Counted from the first letter of the stretch, positions 19,551-29,330 are shown. The stretch is DNA of 64,000 nucleotides from Tepidamorphus sp. (GCA_028280885.1 JANQKY010000046.1:1-64000); one strand, 5' to 3'. The notes: generated by a model from the letters alone, not told the origin. Made by a program: numbers and translations.

Positions 19551-21332
19551 GTCCTCGATCCGCCGCTTGAGTGCCTCGATATCGCGGGCCAGCCCCTTGT
19601 CGTCGCCCACCAGCTTCTCGATCTTGCGGACCGCGTGCAGAACCGTGGTGTGATCGCGATTGCCGAAGCGGCGGCCGATTTCCGGCAGCGAGCGGGGCGT
19701 CAGGGTCTTGGCCAGGAACATGGCGATCTGCCGGGGCACGACGATCGCCCGGGTGCGCCGGCTGGATACGAGATCAGCGCGGGAGACGTGATAGTGGCCG
19801 GCGACGACCCGCTGGATGTCCTCGATGCGGATCTGCGGGCGCTCCTGGGCGTCGACGAGATCGCGGATCACCCGCTCGGCAAGCTCCACGGTGATCGGCA
19901 TGCCGGCGTAGCAGCAATAGGCGGCGAGCCGGTTGAGCGCGCCCTCCAGTTCGCGGCCGCTCGAGGCGACGCTGCGGGCGACATAGTCGAGCACGTCGCC
20001 GGGCAGGTCGATCTTCTGGCCGCGGCGGGCCAGTTCGACAACGCGGGCCTCGAGGATCTGGCGGCGCAGGGCCAGTTCCTGGGTGCCGATGGCGGCGACC
20101 AGGCCGCCGGCGAGCCTCGACCGGGTGCGCTCGTCGAAGCCGTCGAGTTCGCAGGGCGGCCGGTCGGCGACGATCACCACCTGCCGGCAGCCCTCGATCA
20201 TCGCGTTCATCGTGTGGCTGAACTCGCGATGGGTCGCCTTGCCCTGCAGGAACTGCAGGTCGTCGATCAGCAGGAGGTCGATCGACCGCAGCGCCTCCTT
20301 GAAGGCGATCGCCGAACCGTTGCGCAGGGCGGCGACGAAGCGGAACACGAACTGGTCCGCCGACATGTAGAGGATCTTCTTGCCCGGATTGGCGCGGGCC
20401 GCCTCCCAGGCGATCGCATGCAGGAGGTGGGTCTTGCCGCGACCGACGCCGCCGTGAATGAACAGCGGGTTGAACATCGTGCCGTCCGATCCGCTGCGCG
20501 CCACCGCCATCGCCGTTTCGTGGGCGATCTTGTTGGAGGCGCCGACGGCGAAGGACTCAAACCGGTGGCGCGGGTCGAGCGGTGCGCTTTCCAGCGCCCC
20601 GTCGGCTCCTCCGCGCGCCTTGGACGCAGCCGCGCCCGGCCCGGCCGGCTGGGTCGCGTCGTCCGAACCGGCCCGCCGGGACGAACGAAGCGCGGCATCG
20701 GAGGCCTGTGCGCCCGGTGTCTGTCCCGGACGCGCCTGTCCCCCGCGCATCTGTCCGTTGCGTGCCTGTCCATTGCGTGTCGGGGCGCCGCGGCCGGCAT
20801 GGGCCGCCGTCTCGACGCCGCGGACGCGGATATCGAGCCGTTCGGCGGCAACCTCCTCCGCCCGCCACAGAGCCAGCAGCCGGGCGCCGTAATTGGTCCG
20901 GATCCACATCCGCAGGAACTGGGTGGGCACCGACAGGACGATCGTCATGTCCGATATCTCGACGAAGGCGAGCCCCTTGAACCAGCTCTTGTAGATATCC
21001 TCGCCGTATTCGGCCCGCAGCCGCGTCACGATCCTGGCCCAGATCGCCGCGTGGTCGCCGGCTTGCGCCTGGCCTGTCGTCACCTGATCTATCGGGGCCG
21101 GGTCACCGGCGCGCGCGCCCTTTGAACAGGGGCGCGTCTGCTTGGGAGACGTCTGCCCCGGGGCCTTCTGCGCGGCAGACTTCGCGGCCGTCCCACTGGC
21201 CCCCGCATTGGCCCCCGCATTGGCCATTGCGCCCGCAACCGCGTTGACCACCTCGCCGGCCAACACATCCGCACGCTCGATTTCTCCAGTCCTCTCAATC
21301 CACTCAGATCCGCCGCTCTCTCGTAGTTCCAT
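19539..21332 (-). CDS. dnaA: Chromosomal replication initiator DnaA, with long N-terminal extension
   Basis: DnaA opens the replication origin. Domain I begins near residue 110 (IWARIVTRLRAEYGEDIYKSW). A Gly/Ala/Arg/Gln-rich linker of about 100 residues follows, with repeats such as NGQARNGQMRGGQ. The AAA+ domain has Walker A FIHGGVGRGKTHLLHA, Walker B LLLIDDLQFL, and domain IV has FGNRDHTTVLHAVRKIE for DNA binding. At 597 residues it is much longer than the usual 450-510. The first 110 residues are low complexity (ANAGANAGASGTAAKS). The ATG at 21332 has AAGGA 6 nt upstream; a TTG at 21350 is also in frame. Confidence 0.95.
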   Translation of the reverse strand: MELRESGGSEWIERTGEIERADVLAGEVVNAVAGAMANAGANAGASGTAAKSAAQKAPGQTSPKQTRPCSKGARAGDPAPIDQVTTGQAQAGDHAAIWARIVTRLRAEYGEDIYKSWFKGLAFVEISDMTIVLSVPTQFLRMWIRTNYGARLLALWRAEEVAAERLDIRVRGVETAAHAGRGAPTRNGQARNGQMRGGQARPGQTPGAQASDAALRSSRRAGSDDATQPAGPGAAASKARGGADGALESAPLDPRHRFESFAVGASNKIAHETAMAVARSGSDGTMFNPLFIHGGVGRGKTHLLHAIAWEAARANPGKKILYMSADQFVFRFVAALRNGSAIAFKEALRSIDLLLIDDLQFLQGKATHREFSHTMNAMIEGCRQVVIVADRPPCELDGFDERTRSRLAGGLVAAIGTQELALRRQILEARVVELARRGQKIDLPGDVLDYVARSVASSGRELEGALNRLAAYCCYAGMPITVELAERVIRDLVDAQERPQIRIEDIQRVVAGHYHVSRADLVSSRRTRAIVVPRQIAMFLAKTLTPRSLPEIGRRFGNRDHTTVLHAVRKIEKLVGDDKGLARDIEALKRRIEDGEA

Positions 21333-21391
21333 TTCCCATCCTTTCCACAAACCGCGTCGTTTGAAGGATCTGCCCCCTTGTCAGGCCCCTG

Positions 21392-21847
21392 CTATGTCTG
21401 ACGCCACGGTAAATCCGCCGCCTTCCATCCATTCGATCTGCCGCGATGCCGCTCGGAATCCAGCGATCCCTCGAACCCATCGGACACGTTCACGCAATAC
21501 CTGAAACCGGCGGCCGTCATGGCCGCCGCTGCCGCCGCACTCCTGGCGCCGGACCGGCACAGGAAGTAAAGCGGCGTCTCGCTGCCCGCGCCGCGCTCGG
21601 CAAGCGCTGAGCGCAACTGGTCGACAAAATCGGCGTTCGGCTCCATTCCGGGAAACCGTTGCCATTCGAGCAGGACCGGTTCCCTGCCGATCGGCGAGAG
21701 ATCCGGAACGCCTACAAAGGTCCACTCGGCCCGGCTGCGGACATCGACCAGAACAGCCTGCGGATCGGCCTTCAAGGCCGGCCAGACCGCCACGGAAGCG
21801 ACATCCGCCCGATACGCACGCCCAGGTGCGCTACGCGACTCAGACAC
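21392..21847 (-). CDS. Rhodanese-like domain protein
   Basis: A 151-residue single-domain rhodanese, a sulfur-carrier or sulfurtransferase fold. The active-site loop is intact as FLCRSGARSAAAA, with the cysteine at about residue 96. It is preceded by the conserved VLVDVRSRAEWTFVGVPDL (CH2A-type box). Such one-domain proteins act in sulfur transfer, redox or cyanide detoxification, and the specific role is not visible. It lies just upstream of dnaA on the same strand, with a 59 bp gap to the dnaA start, and may share the promoter region at 22101-22129. Confidence 0.88.
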   Translation of the reverse strand: MSESRSAPGRAYRADVASVAVWPALKADPQAVLVDVRSRAEWTFVGVPDLSPIGREPVLLEWQRFPGMEPNADFVDQLRSALAERGAGSETPLYFLCRSGARSAAAAAAMTAAGFRYCVNVSDGFEGSLDSERHRGRSNGWKAADLPWRQT

Positions 21848-22033
21848 AATTATCCCCCGCCCCGGCGCTTTCCCGCGCCGGCAAAAGTGCGCTAACGATT
21901 TTGGCTAAACGGCGTGTCAGCCGGTGGCTAAAACGCCTCTGCTAGGTGATGTACTCGGCAACTAAGGGGGCGCTATTTCGATGGTCCTTTACTTGTTCTC
22001 TATTGTTTTTGACCATCATATAGCTTCCCTGTT

Positions 22034-22048
22034 GCTTGTTTTACAAGC
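22034..22048. promoter_or_regulatory. GCTTGT-TTT-ACAAGC dyad upstream of rhodanese-dnaA
   Basis: A perfect 6+6 bp inverted repeat with a 3 bp spacer lies in the AT-rich leader, about 50 bp downstream of the predicted start of transcription. A second dyad, ATCGAC-N6-GTCGAT, sits at 22077-22094. Either may be an operator or an mRNA hairpin. Confidence 0.35.
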
Positions 22049-22100
22049 TTTTAACGTGTCGCCTTTAGTGTTGGGTATCGACGACCCTGTCGATGACTTG

Positions 22101-22129
22101 AAGATACACATCGGCCCCGATCGATTCAA
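22101..22129 (-). promoter_or_regulatory. Candidate sigma70-type promoter for rhodanese-dnaA
   Basis: Read on the minus strand, TTGAAT (complement of 22124-22129) is followed after 17 bp by TATCTT (complement of 22101-22106). The -35 overlaps a GANTC methylation site at 22123-22127. The region 21848-22463 has no gene and is markedly AT-richer than its surroundings. Promoter strength is inferred from hexamer match only. Confidence 0.5.
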
Positions 22130-22258
22130 TAGAAACCGCCGGGCGGAGCGTTAAAAAAGAGTCGTCTTTGTGTCAGAAATCGCCGCGGCCGATTGGCAAC
22201 CGCTTGACGAGTCTACACAATCACGGGGTCGTGAAACACTGAAAATCGGCACTGATTC
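22123..22258. promoter_or_regulatory. Cluster of four GANTC sites upstream of dnaA
   Basis: GATTC at 22123-22127, GAGTC at 22159-22163, GAGTC at 22209-22213 and GATTC at 22254-22258. GANTC is the target of the CcrM cell-cycle methyltransferase of alphaproteobacteria, and dnaA transcription depends on its methylation in Caulobacter. Four sites in 136 bp is dense for a GC-rich genome. Confidence 0.5.
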
Positions 22259-22463
22259 GGCCGAAGAAATCCGCGCCGGGACGCCCGGAAAGCAGGCTCC
22301 GGCGGCCCCGTCCGGCACCGCAATCGCAACCGCCTCTCAAACCCTTGATCCTACGCGGCTTTTTTTGCGACTTTTTTGCCGCGCGCTTTCAACGTTCGAT
22401 GACGGAATGACGACAACCACCAGTAAACGATTGAAAAGCCTCAGACTTTATTGTGTCAGCTAA

Positions 22464-22490
22464 GCAAAAAGCCCGGCCGGAGGCCAGGCT
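22464..22490 (-). terminator. Intrinsic terminator downstream of rpsT
   Basis: On the minus strand AGCCTGGCC-TCC-GGCCGGGCT forms a 9 bp stem with one G-U pair and a 3 nt loop, followed by TTTTTGC. It lies about 215 nt after the rpsT stop and separates rpsT from the dnaA leader. A second stem, GGCCCCG-N6-CGGGGCC at 22678-22697, is just after the rpsT stop but lacks a T-run. Confidence 0.75.
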
Positions 22491-22704
22491 GAAATTCCCG
22501 CGCAGGCCCGGTTTGCGGACCAGCCGACAGGCTCTCGTGTTGTATCGTTCGGGCCGGCAGCCGGGCTGCAACCTCAGGCTGTGCGCGCCCGGCGATCGTA
22601 ACGCCCGGGCGATGACCAGGCCCGACGATCAAGGGGCGGGCGACCGGGTCGGTCAGCGCCGGATGCGCCCGCGACCAGGCCCCGCTTCCTCGGGGCCCGC
22701 CAGC

Positions 22705-22971
22705 TCAGGCCGACAGTGCCTTGACCCGTGCGGAGAGCCGCGAGACCTTGCGCGAGGCGGTGTTGGCGTGGAAGACGCCCTTCTGGGCAGCGCGCATCAG
22801 TTCCGGTTCCGCAATGCGCAGGGCAGCCTTGGCCGCGTCGCCGTCGCCGGCCTCGAGCGCTTCCTCGACCTTCTTCACATAGGTGCGCACCCGGCTCTTG
22901 CGGGTCTTGTTGACGGCCGTCCGTCGCGCGATCTTGCGCGTCGCCTTCTTGGCCGACGGGGTATTCGCCAT
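22705..22971 (-). CDS. rpsT: 30S ribosomal protein S20
   Basis: An 88-residue basic protein that binds 16S rRNA at the bottom of the small subunit. The N terminus [31 protein letters not shown] and the C-terminal helix with [19 protein letters not shown] are typical, and the length is exact for the family. Its position beside dnaA is normal for Hyphomicrobiales. Transcription probably ends at the terminator at 22464-22490. Confidence 0.98.
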   Translation of the reverse strand: MANTPSAKKATRKIARRTAVNKTRKSRVRTYVKKVEEALEAGDGDAAKAALRIAEPELMRAAQKGVFHANTASRKVSRLSARVKALSA

Positions 22972-23217
22972 GATAGCTCTCCGAAAAAAGGCCGGCGGGC
23001 CGCTCCGTTGCGTTCTCGCGAGCGGTCTTCGCTGGCCGTCGTCTCAATGCCAAAGGCGGCAGACACGGATGCCCGCCGCTTCGTTGGCGGTGGTGTAGCG
23101 CCTCGTCATGAAGGCGTCAACCGCCAGCGCAGCCAATATAAGACCGCCGGATCGGGATACAAGCCGCCCAGGCCCGGACCTTACCCGAGCGTTGGGCGGC
23201 GCCCATCATCCTTCTCT

Positions 23218-23260
23218 GGTCATCCTTCTCTGGGCCAACCCTCTCTGGGCCAACCCTCAG
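23218..23260. repeat. Two adjacent short tandem duplications at the end of the enoyl-CoA hydratase gene
   Basis: CATCCTTCTCTGG(T/G) is repeated twice at 14 bp spacing, followed directly by CCAACCCTCTCTGGG and a partial second copy. The last copy contains the stop codon of the downstream gene. This is one of several 12-15 bp duplications at gene ends in the window. Confidence 0.7.
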
Positions 23261-24030
23261 CTATGGCGGAAGTTCGGACTGCGCTTTTCGATGAAGGCCT
23301 GCATGCCCTCCGCCTGGTCCTCGGTGCCGAAGGTGGAGTGGAACAGCCGCCGCTCGAACCGCACGCCCTCGGCGAGCGTCGTCTCGTAGGCGCGGTTGAC
23401 CGATTCCTTGACCATCATCACCGCCGGCAGCGACATCGAGGCGATCTTGGCGGCAACCTCCAGCGCGGTGTCGACCAGCTCTCCGGCCGGCACGACGCGG
23501 CTGACCAGCCCTGAGCGCTCGGCCTCCTCGGCATCCATCATCCGGCCGGTCAGGCACATGTCCATCGCCTTCGACTTACCCACGAAGCGGGTCAGCCGCT
23601 GGGTGCCGCCGGCGCCGGGCATGGTGCCCAGATTGATCTCCGGCTGGCCGAACCTGGCGGTGTCGGCGGCGATGATGAAATCGCACATCATGGCAAGCTC
23701 GCAGCCGCCGCCGAGCGCATAGCCGGCGACCGCGGCGATGATCGGCTTGCGGGTTTGCGAGACCCGTTCCCAGGGGGTGATCAGGTCGGTCATGTAGGCG
23801 GTGACAGAGGAATGCGGCTGCATTTCCTTGATGTCGGCGCCGGCGGCGAAGGCCTTGGCGCTGCCGGTCAGCACCGTGCAGCGGATCTCTTCATTTGCCT
23901 CGATCTCGTCGAGCGCCCGGTTGAGATCCTCAAACAGGCCGGAACTGAGCGCGTTCAGCGCCTTCGGCCGGTCGAGCGTGATCAGCGCCACATGCCCCCG
24001 CGTTTCGACCTGTATATAAGAATAGCCCAT
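23257..24030 (-). CDS. Enoyl-CoA hydratase
   Basis: Hydrates 2-enoyl-CoA to 3-hydroxyacyl-CoA in beta-oxidation. The 257-residue crotonase-fold protein has ALITLDRPKALNALS, the oxyanion-hole FAAGADIKEM, the catalytic Glu in YALGGGCELAM and the second Glu region in LGTMPGAGGTQRL. The ATG at 24030 gives the usual start MGYSYIQVETRGHVALI; the frame is open for 35 more codons. A 15 bp tandem duplication (24041-24070) lies just upstream. It is normal for this gene to sit between rpsT and mutM in relatives. Confidence 0.95.
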   Translation of the reverse strand: MGYSYIQVETRGHVALITLDRPKALNALSSGLFEDLNRALDEIEANEEIRCTVLTGSAKAFAAGADIKEMQPHSSVTAYMTDLITPWERVSQTRKPIIAAVAGYALGGGCELAMMCDFIIAADTARFGQPEINLGTMPGAGGTQRLTRFVGKSKAMDMCLTGRMMDAEEAERSGLVSRVVPAGELVDTALEVAAKIASMSLPAVMMVKESVNRAYETTLAEGVRFERRLFHSTFGTEDQAEGMQAFIEKRSPNFRHS

Positions 24031-24040
24031 GCGTCCGCTC

Positions 24041-24070
24041 CCTGTGACGACAATCCCTGTGACGACAACC
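24041..24070. repeat. 15 bp tandem duplication upstream of the enoyl-CoA hydratase
   Basis: CCTGTGACGACAATC (24041-24055) is followed by CCTGTGACGACAACC (24056-24070). It falls within the leader of the gene, 10 bp before its ATG on the minus strand. Confidence 0.75.
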
Positions 24071-24182
24071 CGTTCGCTGCCCAGATCACTACGGGAGTGA
24101 CACCGCGACCGCAAGCCGGCGGGGCCGGCCGGCAAAAGTTGACTTAGGGTCGGGGCCGGTCTGTGGCTACCCCGGTATGCGG

Positions 24183-25064
24183 CTATCGCTGGCAGACGGG
24201 GCAGAAGAAGGTCGAGCGGCCCGACTGGACGATGCGCGAGACGATGCCGCGGCAGCCTTGCGTCGGGCAGGGCTCGCCCTCGCGGTCATAGACGCGGAAG
24301 CGGTGCTGGAAGTAGCCGAGCGAGCCGTCGGCCCGGGTATAGTCGCGCAGGCTCGAGCCGCCCGCCTCGATCGCCTCGGCGATCACATCGCGAACCGCCG
24401 TCACCAGCCGCTCGGCCCGGACGCTAGCCCGGCCCCTCGCCGTGACGATCGTGCCGGCCTCGCGGCGCGGCGACAGGCGGGCGCGGTTGAGCGCCTCGCA
24501 GACATAGATATTGCCGAGCCCGGCGATGATCTTCTGGTCGAGCAGCGCGGCTTTGAGCGGCATGAACCGGCCTTCCAGGGCTTCGGCCAGATAGGCGGCG
24601 TCGAGCCGGTTGCCGACCGGTTCGACGCCGAGGTCCCGGAAGAACCGGTGGTCCTCGAGCTCGGCGCGCGGGATCAGCGTCATGAAGCCGAAGCGGCGCG
24701 GGTCGTTATAGGTCACCGTCGCGCCGCCCGACAGGTGCAGGACGACATGATCGTGAGCCGCCGCCTTGGAGCGCGCGTGGTGAAAGGCGCCCGGCATCCG
24801 GACCTCGTCTTCCGTTTCAACGCGGAAGGCACCCGACATGCCCAGATGCATCACCAGAACGGCGCCGTCATCGAGATCGGCAAGCAGGTATTTCGCCCGG
24901 CGCGACAGGCCGGTCACCGTGCGGCCTTCGAGCCGCGACGCGAAGCGGTCGGGAAAGGGGAAGCGCAGGTCGGCGCGCCTGACTTCGGCGGCCTTAATGC
25001 GCACGCCGGCCATTGCCGGTTCCAGGCCACGGCGCACGGTTTCGACTTCGGGCAGTTCGGGCAT
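24183..25064 (-). CDS. mutM: Formamidopyrimidine-DNA glycosylase
   Basis: Removes 8-oxoguanine and formamidopyrimidines from DNA and nicks the backbone. The catalytic N-terminal PELPEVE is present (Pro2, Glu3), followed by LSRRAKYLL with the conserved lysine, the helix-two-turns-helix [12 protein letters not shown], and the C-terminal zinc finger C-x4-C-x16-C-x2-C (CPTQGC ... FFCPVCQR). The 293 residues are usual for alphaproteobacteria. It is divergent from ubiE with a 119 bp gap. Confidence 0.97.
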   Translation of the reverse strand: MPELPEVETVRRGLEPAMAGVRIKAAEVRRADLRFPFPDRFASRLEGRTVTGLSRRAKYLLADLDDGAVLVMHLGMSGAFRVETEDEVRMPGAFHHARSKAAAHDHVVLHLSGGATVTYNDPRRFGFMTLIPRAELEDHRFFRDLGVEPVGNRLDAAYLAEALEGRFMPLKAALLDQKIIAGLGNIYVCEALNRARLSPRREAGTIVTARGRASVRAERLVTAVRDVIAEAIEAGGSSLRDYTRADGSLGYFQHRFRVYDREGEPCPTQGCRGIVSRIVQSGRSTFFCPVCQR

Positions 25065-25183
25065 TCGGGATCCATGACGAACGAGATCGCGCGGCTATGC
25101 CGCAGGTGGGGCGGTAACCGAACCAGCCGGCAACCGCGCCGTGACGATAGCGCGGGGCTGAGCCTTGCGCTATGGTCCCGGCC

Positions 25184-25963
25184 ATGATCAGCAGCAGTTC
25201 AGATACGGGCGAGACGCATTTCGGCTTCGAAACGGTCGCCGAGCCCGAAAAGCAGGGCCGGGTCGACCAGGTGTTCGACCGGGTGGCGCGGCGCTACGAC
25301 CTGATGAACGACCTGATGTCCGGCGGCCTGCACCGGCTGTGGAAGGATGCGATGATCGCCTGGCTCAGCCCGCCGCGGACGGCGGGAACACGCGGCACGG
25401 GCTATTCGGTGCTGGATGTCGCCGGCGGCACCGGCGATATCGCCTTCCGGATCGCCGAAGCCTCGCCCGGCGCCGATATCACGGTGCTCGACATCAATCC
25501 GAACATGCTGGCAGTGGGCGAGGCGCGGGCGGAAAAGCGCGACCTCACCGATCAGCTCACCTTCGTTGAAGGCAATGCCGAGGCGACCGGCCTGCCGGAC
25601 CGCGCCTTCGACGCCTATACGATCGCCTTCGGCATCCGCAACGTCACCCATATCGACCGTGCACTCGCCGATGCCTACCGGGTGCTGAAGCCCGGCGGCC
25701 GGTTCCTGTGCCTGGAATTCAGCCAGGTCGAGATGCCGATGCTCGACCGGATCTACGACATCTATTCGTTCAATGCCATTCCGACGATGGGCCGGGTCGT
25801 CGCCGGCGACGCGGAGTCCTATCGCTATCTGGTCGAATCGATCCGGCGCTTTCCCGACCGCGAGACCTTCGCCGATATGATCCGCGATGCCGGCTTCTCG
25901 CGGGTCAAGTGGCGGGCGCTGTCGGGCGGGATCGCCGTCCTGCATTCGGGCTGGCGGACCTGA
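25184..25963 (+). CDS. ubiE: UbiE, demethylmenaquinone/2-methoxy-6-polyprenyl-benzoquinol methyltransferase
   Basis: C-methylation in ubiquinone and menaquinone biosynthesis using SAM. The class I methyltransferase shows [17 protein letters not shown], motif [16 protein letters not shown], the VLDINPNML acidic loop, and UbiE signatures [11 protein letters not shown] and [15 protein letters not shown]. From ATG 25184 it has 259 residues; an ATG at 25172 adds four. No strong ribosome binding site favours either. It starts the conserved run ubiE-ubiB-coaBC-dut. A GACC-TGACGC-GGTC hairpin overlaps its stop codon. Confidence 0.96.
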   Translation: MISSSSDTGETHFGFETVAEPEKQGRVDQVFDRVARRYDLMNDLMSGGLHRLWKDAMIAWLSPPRTAGTRGTGYSVLDVAGGTGDIAFRIAEASPGADITVLDINPNMLAVGEARAEKRDLTDQLTFVEGNAEATGLPDRAFDAYTIAFGIRNVTHIDRALADAYRVLKPGGRFLCLEFSQVEMPMLDRIYDIYSFNAIPTMGRVVAGDAESYRYLVESIRRFPDRETFADMIRDAGFSRVKWRALSGGIAVLHSGWRT

Positions 25964-26015
25964 CGCGGTCTTTAGGATCAAGAGCAAGCGTACTGAAGAG
26001 CAGGGGCGCGAACCG

Positions 26016-27584
26016 GTGCTGCAGTCCATCGTCCATCTGAGCCGGCTCGCCAGGGCGGGCTGGGCGCTGACCCGCGAGGGCGCGTTCGCGCTGATGGACC
26101 CGACCGACCTGCCGGGCCCGCCGGCCTTCGCGGTCCGGACCGGAAAGCTGCTCGGCAGGGTCTTCGGCCGCCGCAACCCGAAGGACGCCCGGCTGGCCGC
26201 GGCGTTTGCCCGGCTCGGCCCGAGCTGGATCAAGCTCGGCCAGTTCCTGGCCACGCGTCGCGACGTGGTCGGTGATGAAATCGCCGAGGATCTGTCGCAG
26301 CTTCAGGACAAGCTGCCGCCCTTTGCCGAAACCAGGGCCCGCCAGGCGATCGAAGCCGCCCTCGGCCGGCCGGTCGAGGCGGTCTTCGAGACGCTTGGAC
26401 CGCCGGTCGCGGCCGCCTCGATCGCCCAGGTCCACAAGGCGCGTGCCGACGGCGCGGATCTCGCCGTCAAGGTGCTGCGCCCGGATGTCGACCGGCGGTT
26501 CCGGCGTGATCTGGAAACCTTCTTCTTCGCCGCCCGCAAGCTCGAGCAGGTCGACCCGCAGGCCCGGCGCCTGCGGCCGGTCGACACGGTGGCGACGCTC
26601 GCCCGCTCGGTCGCAATCGAGATGGACCTGCGGATGGAGGCGGCGGCGATTTCCGAGATCGCCGAGAACACGGCGGAGGATCCGCAGTTCCGGGTGCCGC
26701 GCGTCGACTGGAACCGCAGCGCCAAGCGGGTGCTGACGCTGGAGTGGATCGACGGCACCCCGATCGCCGACCGCGCCGCGCTGATCGAAGCCGGCCATGA
26801 CCTGAAAGCCCTCGGCGCGCTGGTCATCCAGTCCTTCCTGCGCCAGGCGCTGCGCGACGGCTTCTTCCACGCCGACATGCATCAGGGCAACCTGTTCGTC
26901 GATGCAGGCGGCAATCTGGTCGCGGTCGATTTCGGCATCATGGGACGGCTCGGCCAGAAGGAACGGCGGTTCCTGGCCGAAATCCTGTGGGGCTTCATCC
27001 GCCGCGACTACCGGCGCACGGCGGAGGTGCATTTCGAGGCGGGCTACGTGCCCGCCCACCACGCGGTCGAGGATTTCGCCCAGGCGCTGCGCGCCATCGG
27101 CGAGCCGCTGCGCGACAAGACGGCGCGCGACATCTCGATGGGCCGGCTTCTGACCCAGCTTCTCGAGGTCACCGAGCTGTTCGACATGAAGACACGGCCG
27201 GAGCTGATCCTGTTGCAGAAGACGATGGTGGTGGTGGAGGGCGTCGGCCGCAATCTCGATCCCGAGCTCGACATGTGGACGACCGCCGAGCCGGTGGTCG
27301 GCGACTGGATCAAGCGCAATCTCGGGCCGCAGGGGGTGCTGACATCGGCGGCGGAAGGCGCCAGCAATCTCGGCCGGCTGATGGTGATGGCGCCGGAACT
27401 TTTAACCCGCGGCGAACGGATCGCCGCCGGGCTTGCCGACATGGCCCGCGACGGGCTGCATCTCGACACGGCGTCGGTCGAGGCGATCGCCCGCGAGGAA
27501 GCGCGGCAGAGCCGGTCGGGCCGGATCGCGCTGTGGGTCGCGGCGATCGCGCTTGCCGCGATCGCGGTCGCGGTCTGGTGGTAA
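26016..27584 (+). CDS. ubiB: UbiB, ABC1/ADCK-family ubiquinone biosynthesis ATPase
   Basis: An atypical protein-kinase-like ATPase needed for ubiquinone synthesis at the membrane. Signature features are KLGQFLATR, the Ala-rich loop AAASIAQVHKA, the lysine in LAVKVLRP, DGFFHADMHQGNLF and VDFGIMGRLG in place of the kinase DFG. The C terminus ends in a transmembrane helix (IALWVAAIALAAIAVAVWW). The GTG at 26016 gives 522 residues, the usual size. It is 52 bp after ubiE. Confidence 0.96.
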   Translation: MLQSIVHLSRLARAGWALTREGAFALMDPTDLPGPPAFAVRTGKLLGRVFGRRNPKDARLAAAFARLGPSWIKLGQFLATRRDVVGDEIAEDLSQLQDKLPPFAETRARQAIEAALGRPVEAVFETLGPPVAAASIAQVHKARADGADLAVKVLRPDVDRRFRRDLETFFFAARKLEQVDPQARRLRPVDTVATLARSVAIEMDLRMEAAAISEIAENTAEDPQFRVPRVDWNRSAKRVLTLEWIDGTPIADRAALIEAGHDLKALGALVIQSFLRQALRDGFFHADMHQGNLFVDAGGNLVAVDFGIMGRLGQKERRFLAEILWGFIRRDYRRTAEVHFEAGYVPAHHAVEDFAQALRAIGEPLRDKTARDISMGRLLTQLLEVTELFDMKTRPELILLQKTMVVVEGVGRNLDPELDMWTTAEPVVGDWIKRNLGPQGVLTSAAEGASNLGRLMVMAPELLTRGERIAAGLADMARDGLHLDTASVEAIAREEARQSRSGRIALWVAAIALAAIAVAVWW

Positions 27585-27675
27585 GCATGCCAGCCGGTCG
27601 GCCATGGATCGCAGCTGCTGGAACCACTACAGTGCGCCGGGACGCCTGTTCGGGCGCATTCGGGCGAACACGACC

Positions 27676-28884
27676 ATGACCAAACGCATCCTGCTGATCG
27701 TCGGCGGCGGCATCGCGGCCTATAAATGCCTGGACCTGGTGCGGCGGGCCCGCGACCGGGGCATCGCCGTGCGCTGCGTCATGACCAGGGCGGCAACCGA
27801 ATTCGTGACACCGCTGTCCTTTGCCAGCCTGTCGGCCGATACGGTCTATAGGGACCTGTTCTCACTCAACGAGGAGACCGAGATCGGCCATATCCGGCTG
27901 TCGCGGGAGGCCGATCTTGTCGTCGTCGCCCCGGCGACCGCCGACCTGATGGGCAAGGCGGCGAACGGGCTTGCCGACGACCTGGCGAGCGCCGTGCTGC
28001 TGGCAACCGACAAGCCGGCCCTGATGGCCCCGGCGATGAACCCGTACATGTGGGCGCATCCGGCAACGAAGCGCAACGCAGCCCGACTGGTCGCCGACGG
28101 CGTCACGCTGATCGGTCCGGAGCGCGGCGAGATGGCGGAGGCAAACGAGGCCGGCGAGGGGCGGATGGCCGAGCCGCTTGCGATCCTCGAACGGATCGAG
28201 GCGATGCTCGGCGGAAACGACCGGCCGCTTGCCGGCATCCGGCTGCTGATCACCTCCGGCCCGACCCATGAGCCGATCGATCCGGTGCGCTATCTCGCCA
28301 ACCGCTCCTCGGGCAAGCAGGGCCACGCGATCGCGGCCGCGGCAGCCCGTGCCGGCGCCGACGTAACGCTGGTGAGCGGCCCGGTGGCGCTTGCCGATCC
28401 GGCCGACGTGACGACCGTCCATGTCGAGACCGCCCGCGAGATGCTGGCCGCCGCCGAGGCCGCGCTGCCGGCCGATATCGCGATCTGCGCGGCCGCCGTC
28501 GCCGACTGGCGGCCGGACCGGCAGGCCGATCAGAAGATGAAGAAGGACGGCAGCAGCGCGCCGCCCGGTCTGGCGCTTGCCGAAAATCCCGACATCCTCA
28601 AGACGATCAGCACCCATGCCACGCACCGGCCGGGCCTCGTCGTCGGCTTTGCCGCCGAGACCGAGACCGTCGTCGACCACGCCAAGGCGAAGCTTGCCCG
28701 TAAGGGCTGCGACCTGATCGTCGCAAACGACGTGTCCGAGGCATCGGGCGTGATGGGCGGCGATCACAACCGGGTGCATCTGGTGACCGCCGATGGCGTC
28801 GAAAGCTGGTCGGAAATGAGCAAGGACGCCGTCGCCGAGGCGCTCGTCACCGATATCGCCAAACGGCTCGGCAAGCCGGCATGA
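27676..28884 (+). CDS. coaBC: CoaBC, phosphopantothenoylcysteine decarboxylase/synthetase
   Basis: A bifunctional enzyme for two steps of coenzyme A synthesis. The CoaC flavoprotein half (1-190) shows [16 protein letters not shown], the catalytic His in [12 protein letters not shown] and [13 protein letters not shown]. The CoaB half (from about 195) shows [35 protein letters not shown] and the KMKK motif. The ATG at 27676 gives 402 residues. It overlaps dut by 4 bp. The partial coaA gene at the right edge serves the first step of the same pathway. Confidence 0.97.
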   Translation: MTKRILLIVGGGIAAYKCLDLVRRARDRGIAVRCVMTRAATEFVTPLSFASLSADTVYRDLFSLNEETEIGHIRLSREADLVVVAPATADLMGKAANGLADDLASAVLLATDKPALMAPAMNPYMWAHPATKRNAARLVADGVTLIGPERGEMAEANEAGEGRMAEPLAILERIEAMLGGNDRPLAGIRLLITSGPTHEPIDPVRYLANRSSGKQGHAIAAAAARAGADVTLVSGPVALADPADVTTVHVETAREMLAAAEAALPADIAICAAAVADWRPDRQADQKMKKDGSSAPPGLALAENPDILKTISTHATHRPGLVVGFAAETETVVDHAKAKLARKGCDLIVANDVSEASGVMGGDHNRVHLVTADGVESWSEMSKDAVAEALVTDIAKRLGKPA

Positions 28885-29330
28885 ACGTTACCGTCAAGAC
28901 CGTCCGGCTGCCGCATGGCCGCGATCTGCCGCTGCCGGCCTACGAGACCGAGGGCGCCGCCGGGCTCGACCTGCGCGCGGCGATCGACGCGCCGATTACG
29001 CTGGCGCCGGGACAGCGCGCGCTCGTCCCGACCGGGCTGGTCTTCGAGCTGCCCCCAGGCCACGAGGCGCAGGTGCGGCCGCGCTCGGGCCTTGCCGCCA
29101 AGCAGGGCGTCACCGTGCTCAACACGCCCGGCACCATCGATAGCGACTATCGCGGCGAGGTGAAGGTGATCCTCATCAATCTCGGCGATAAGGCCTTTGA
29201 GATCGAACCGGCGGCGCGGATCGCCCAGATGGTCATCGCGCCGGTGACCCGGGCAACGCTTGTCGCCGCCGACACGGTTAAAGAGAGCGATCGCGGCAGC
29301 GGCGGCTTCGGCTCGACCGGCCGGTCCTGA
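28881..29330 (+). CDS. dut: dUTP diphosphatase
   Basis: Converts dUTP to dUMP, which keeps uracil out of DNA and supplies thymidylate synthesis. The 149 residues show all five trimeric dUTPase motifs: [34 protein letters not shown], the [10 protein letters not shown] strand and the P-loop-like C-terminal [12 protein letters not shown]. The ATG overlaps the coaBC stop (ATGA). Confidence 0.98.
   Translation: MNVTVKTVRLPHGRDLPLPAYETEGAAGLDLRAAIDAPITLAPGQRALVPTGLVFELPPGHEAQVRPRSGLAAKQGVTVLNTPGTIDSDYRGEVKVILINLGDKAFEIEPAARIAQMVIAPVTRATLVAADTVKESDRGSGGFGSTGRS

Noticed and set aside
21848..22463. Replication origin upstream of dnaA
   Set aside because: The region is AT-rich, but I found no consensus DnaA boxes, and in this order oriC is usually not next to dnaA.
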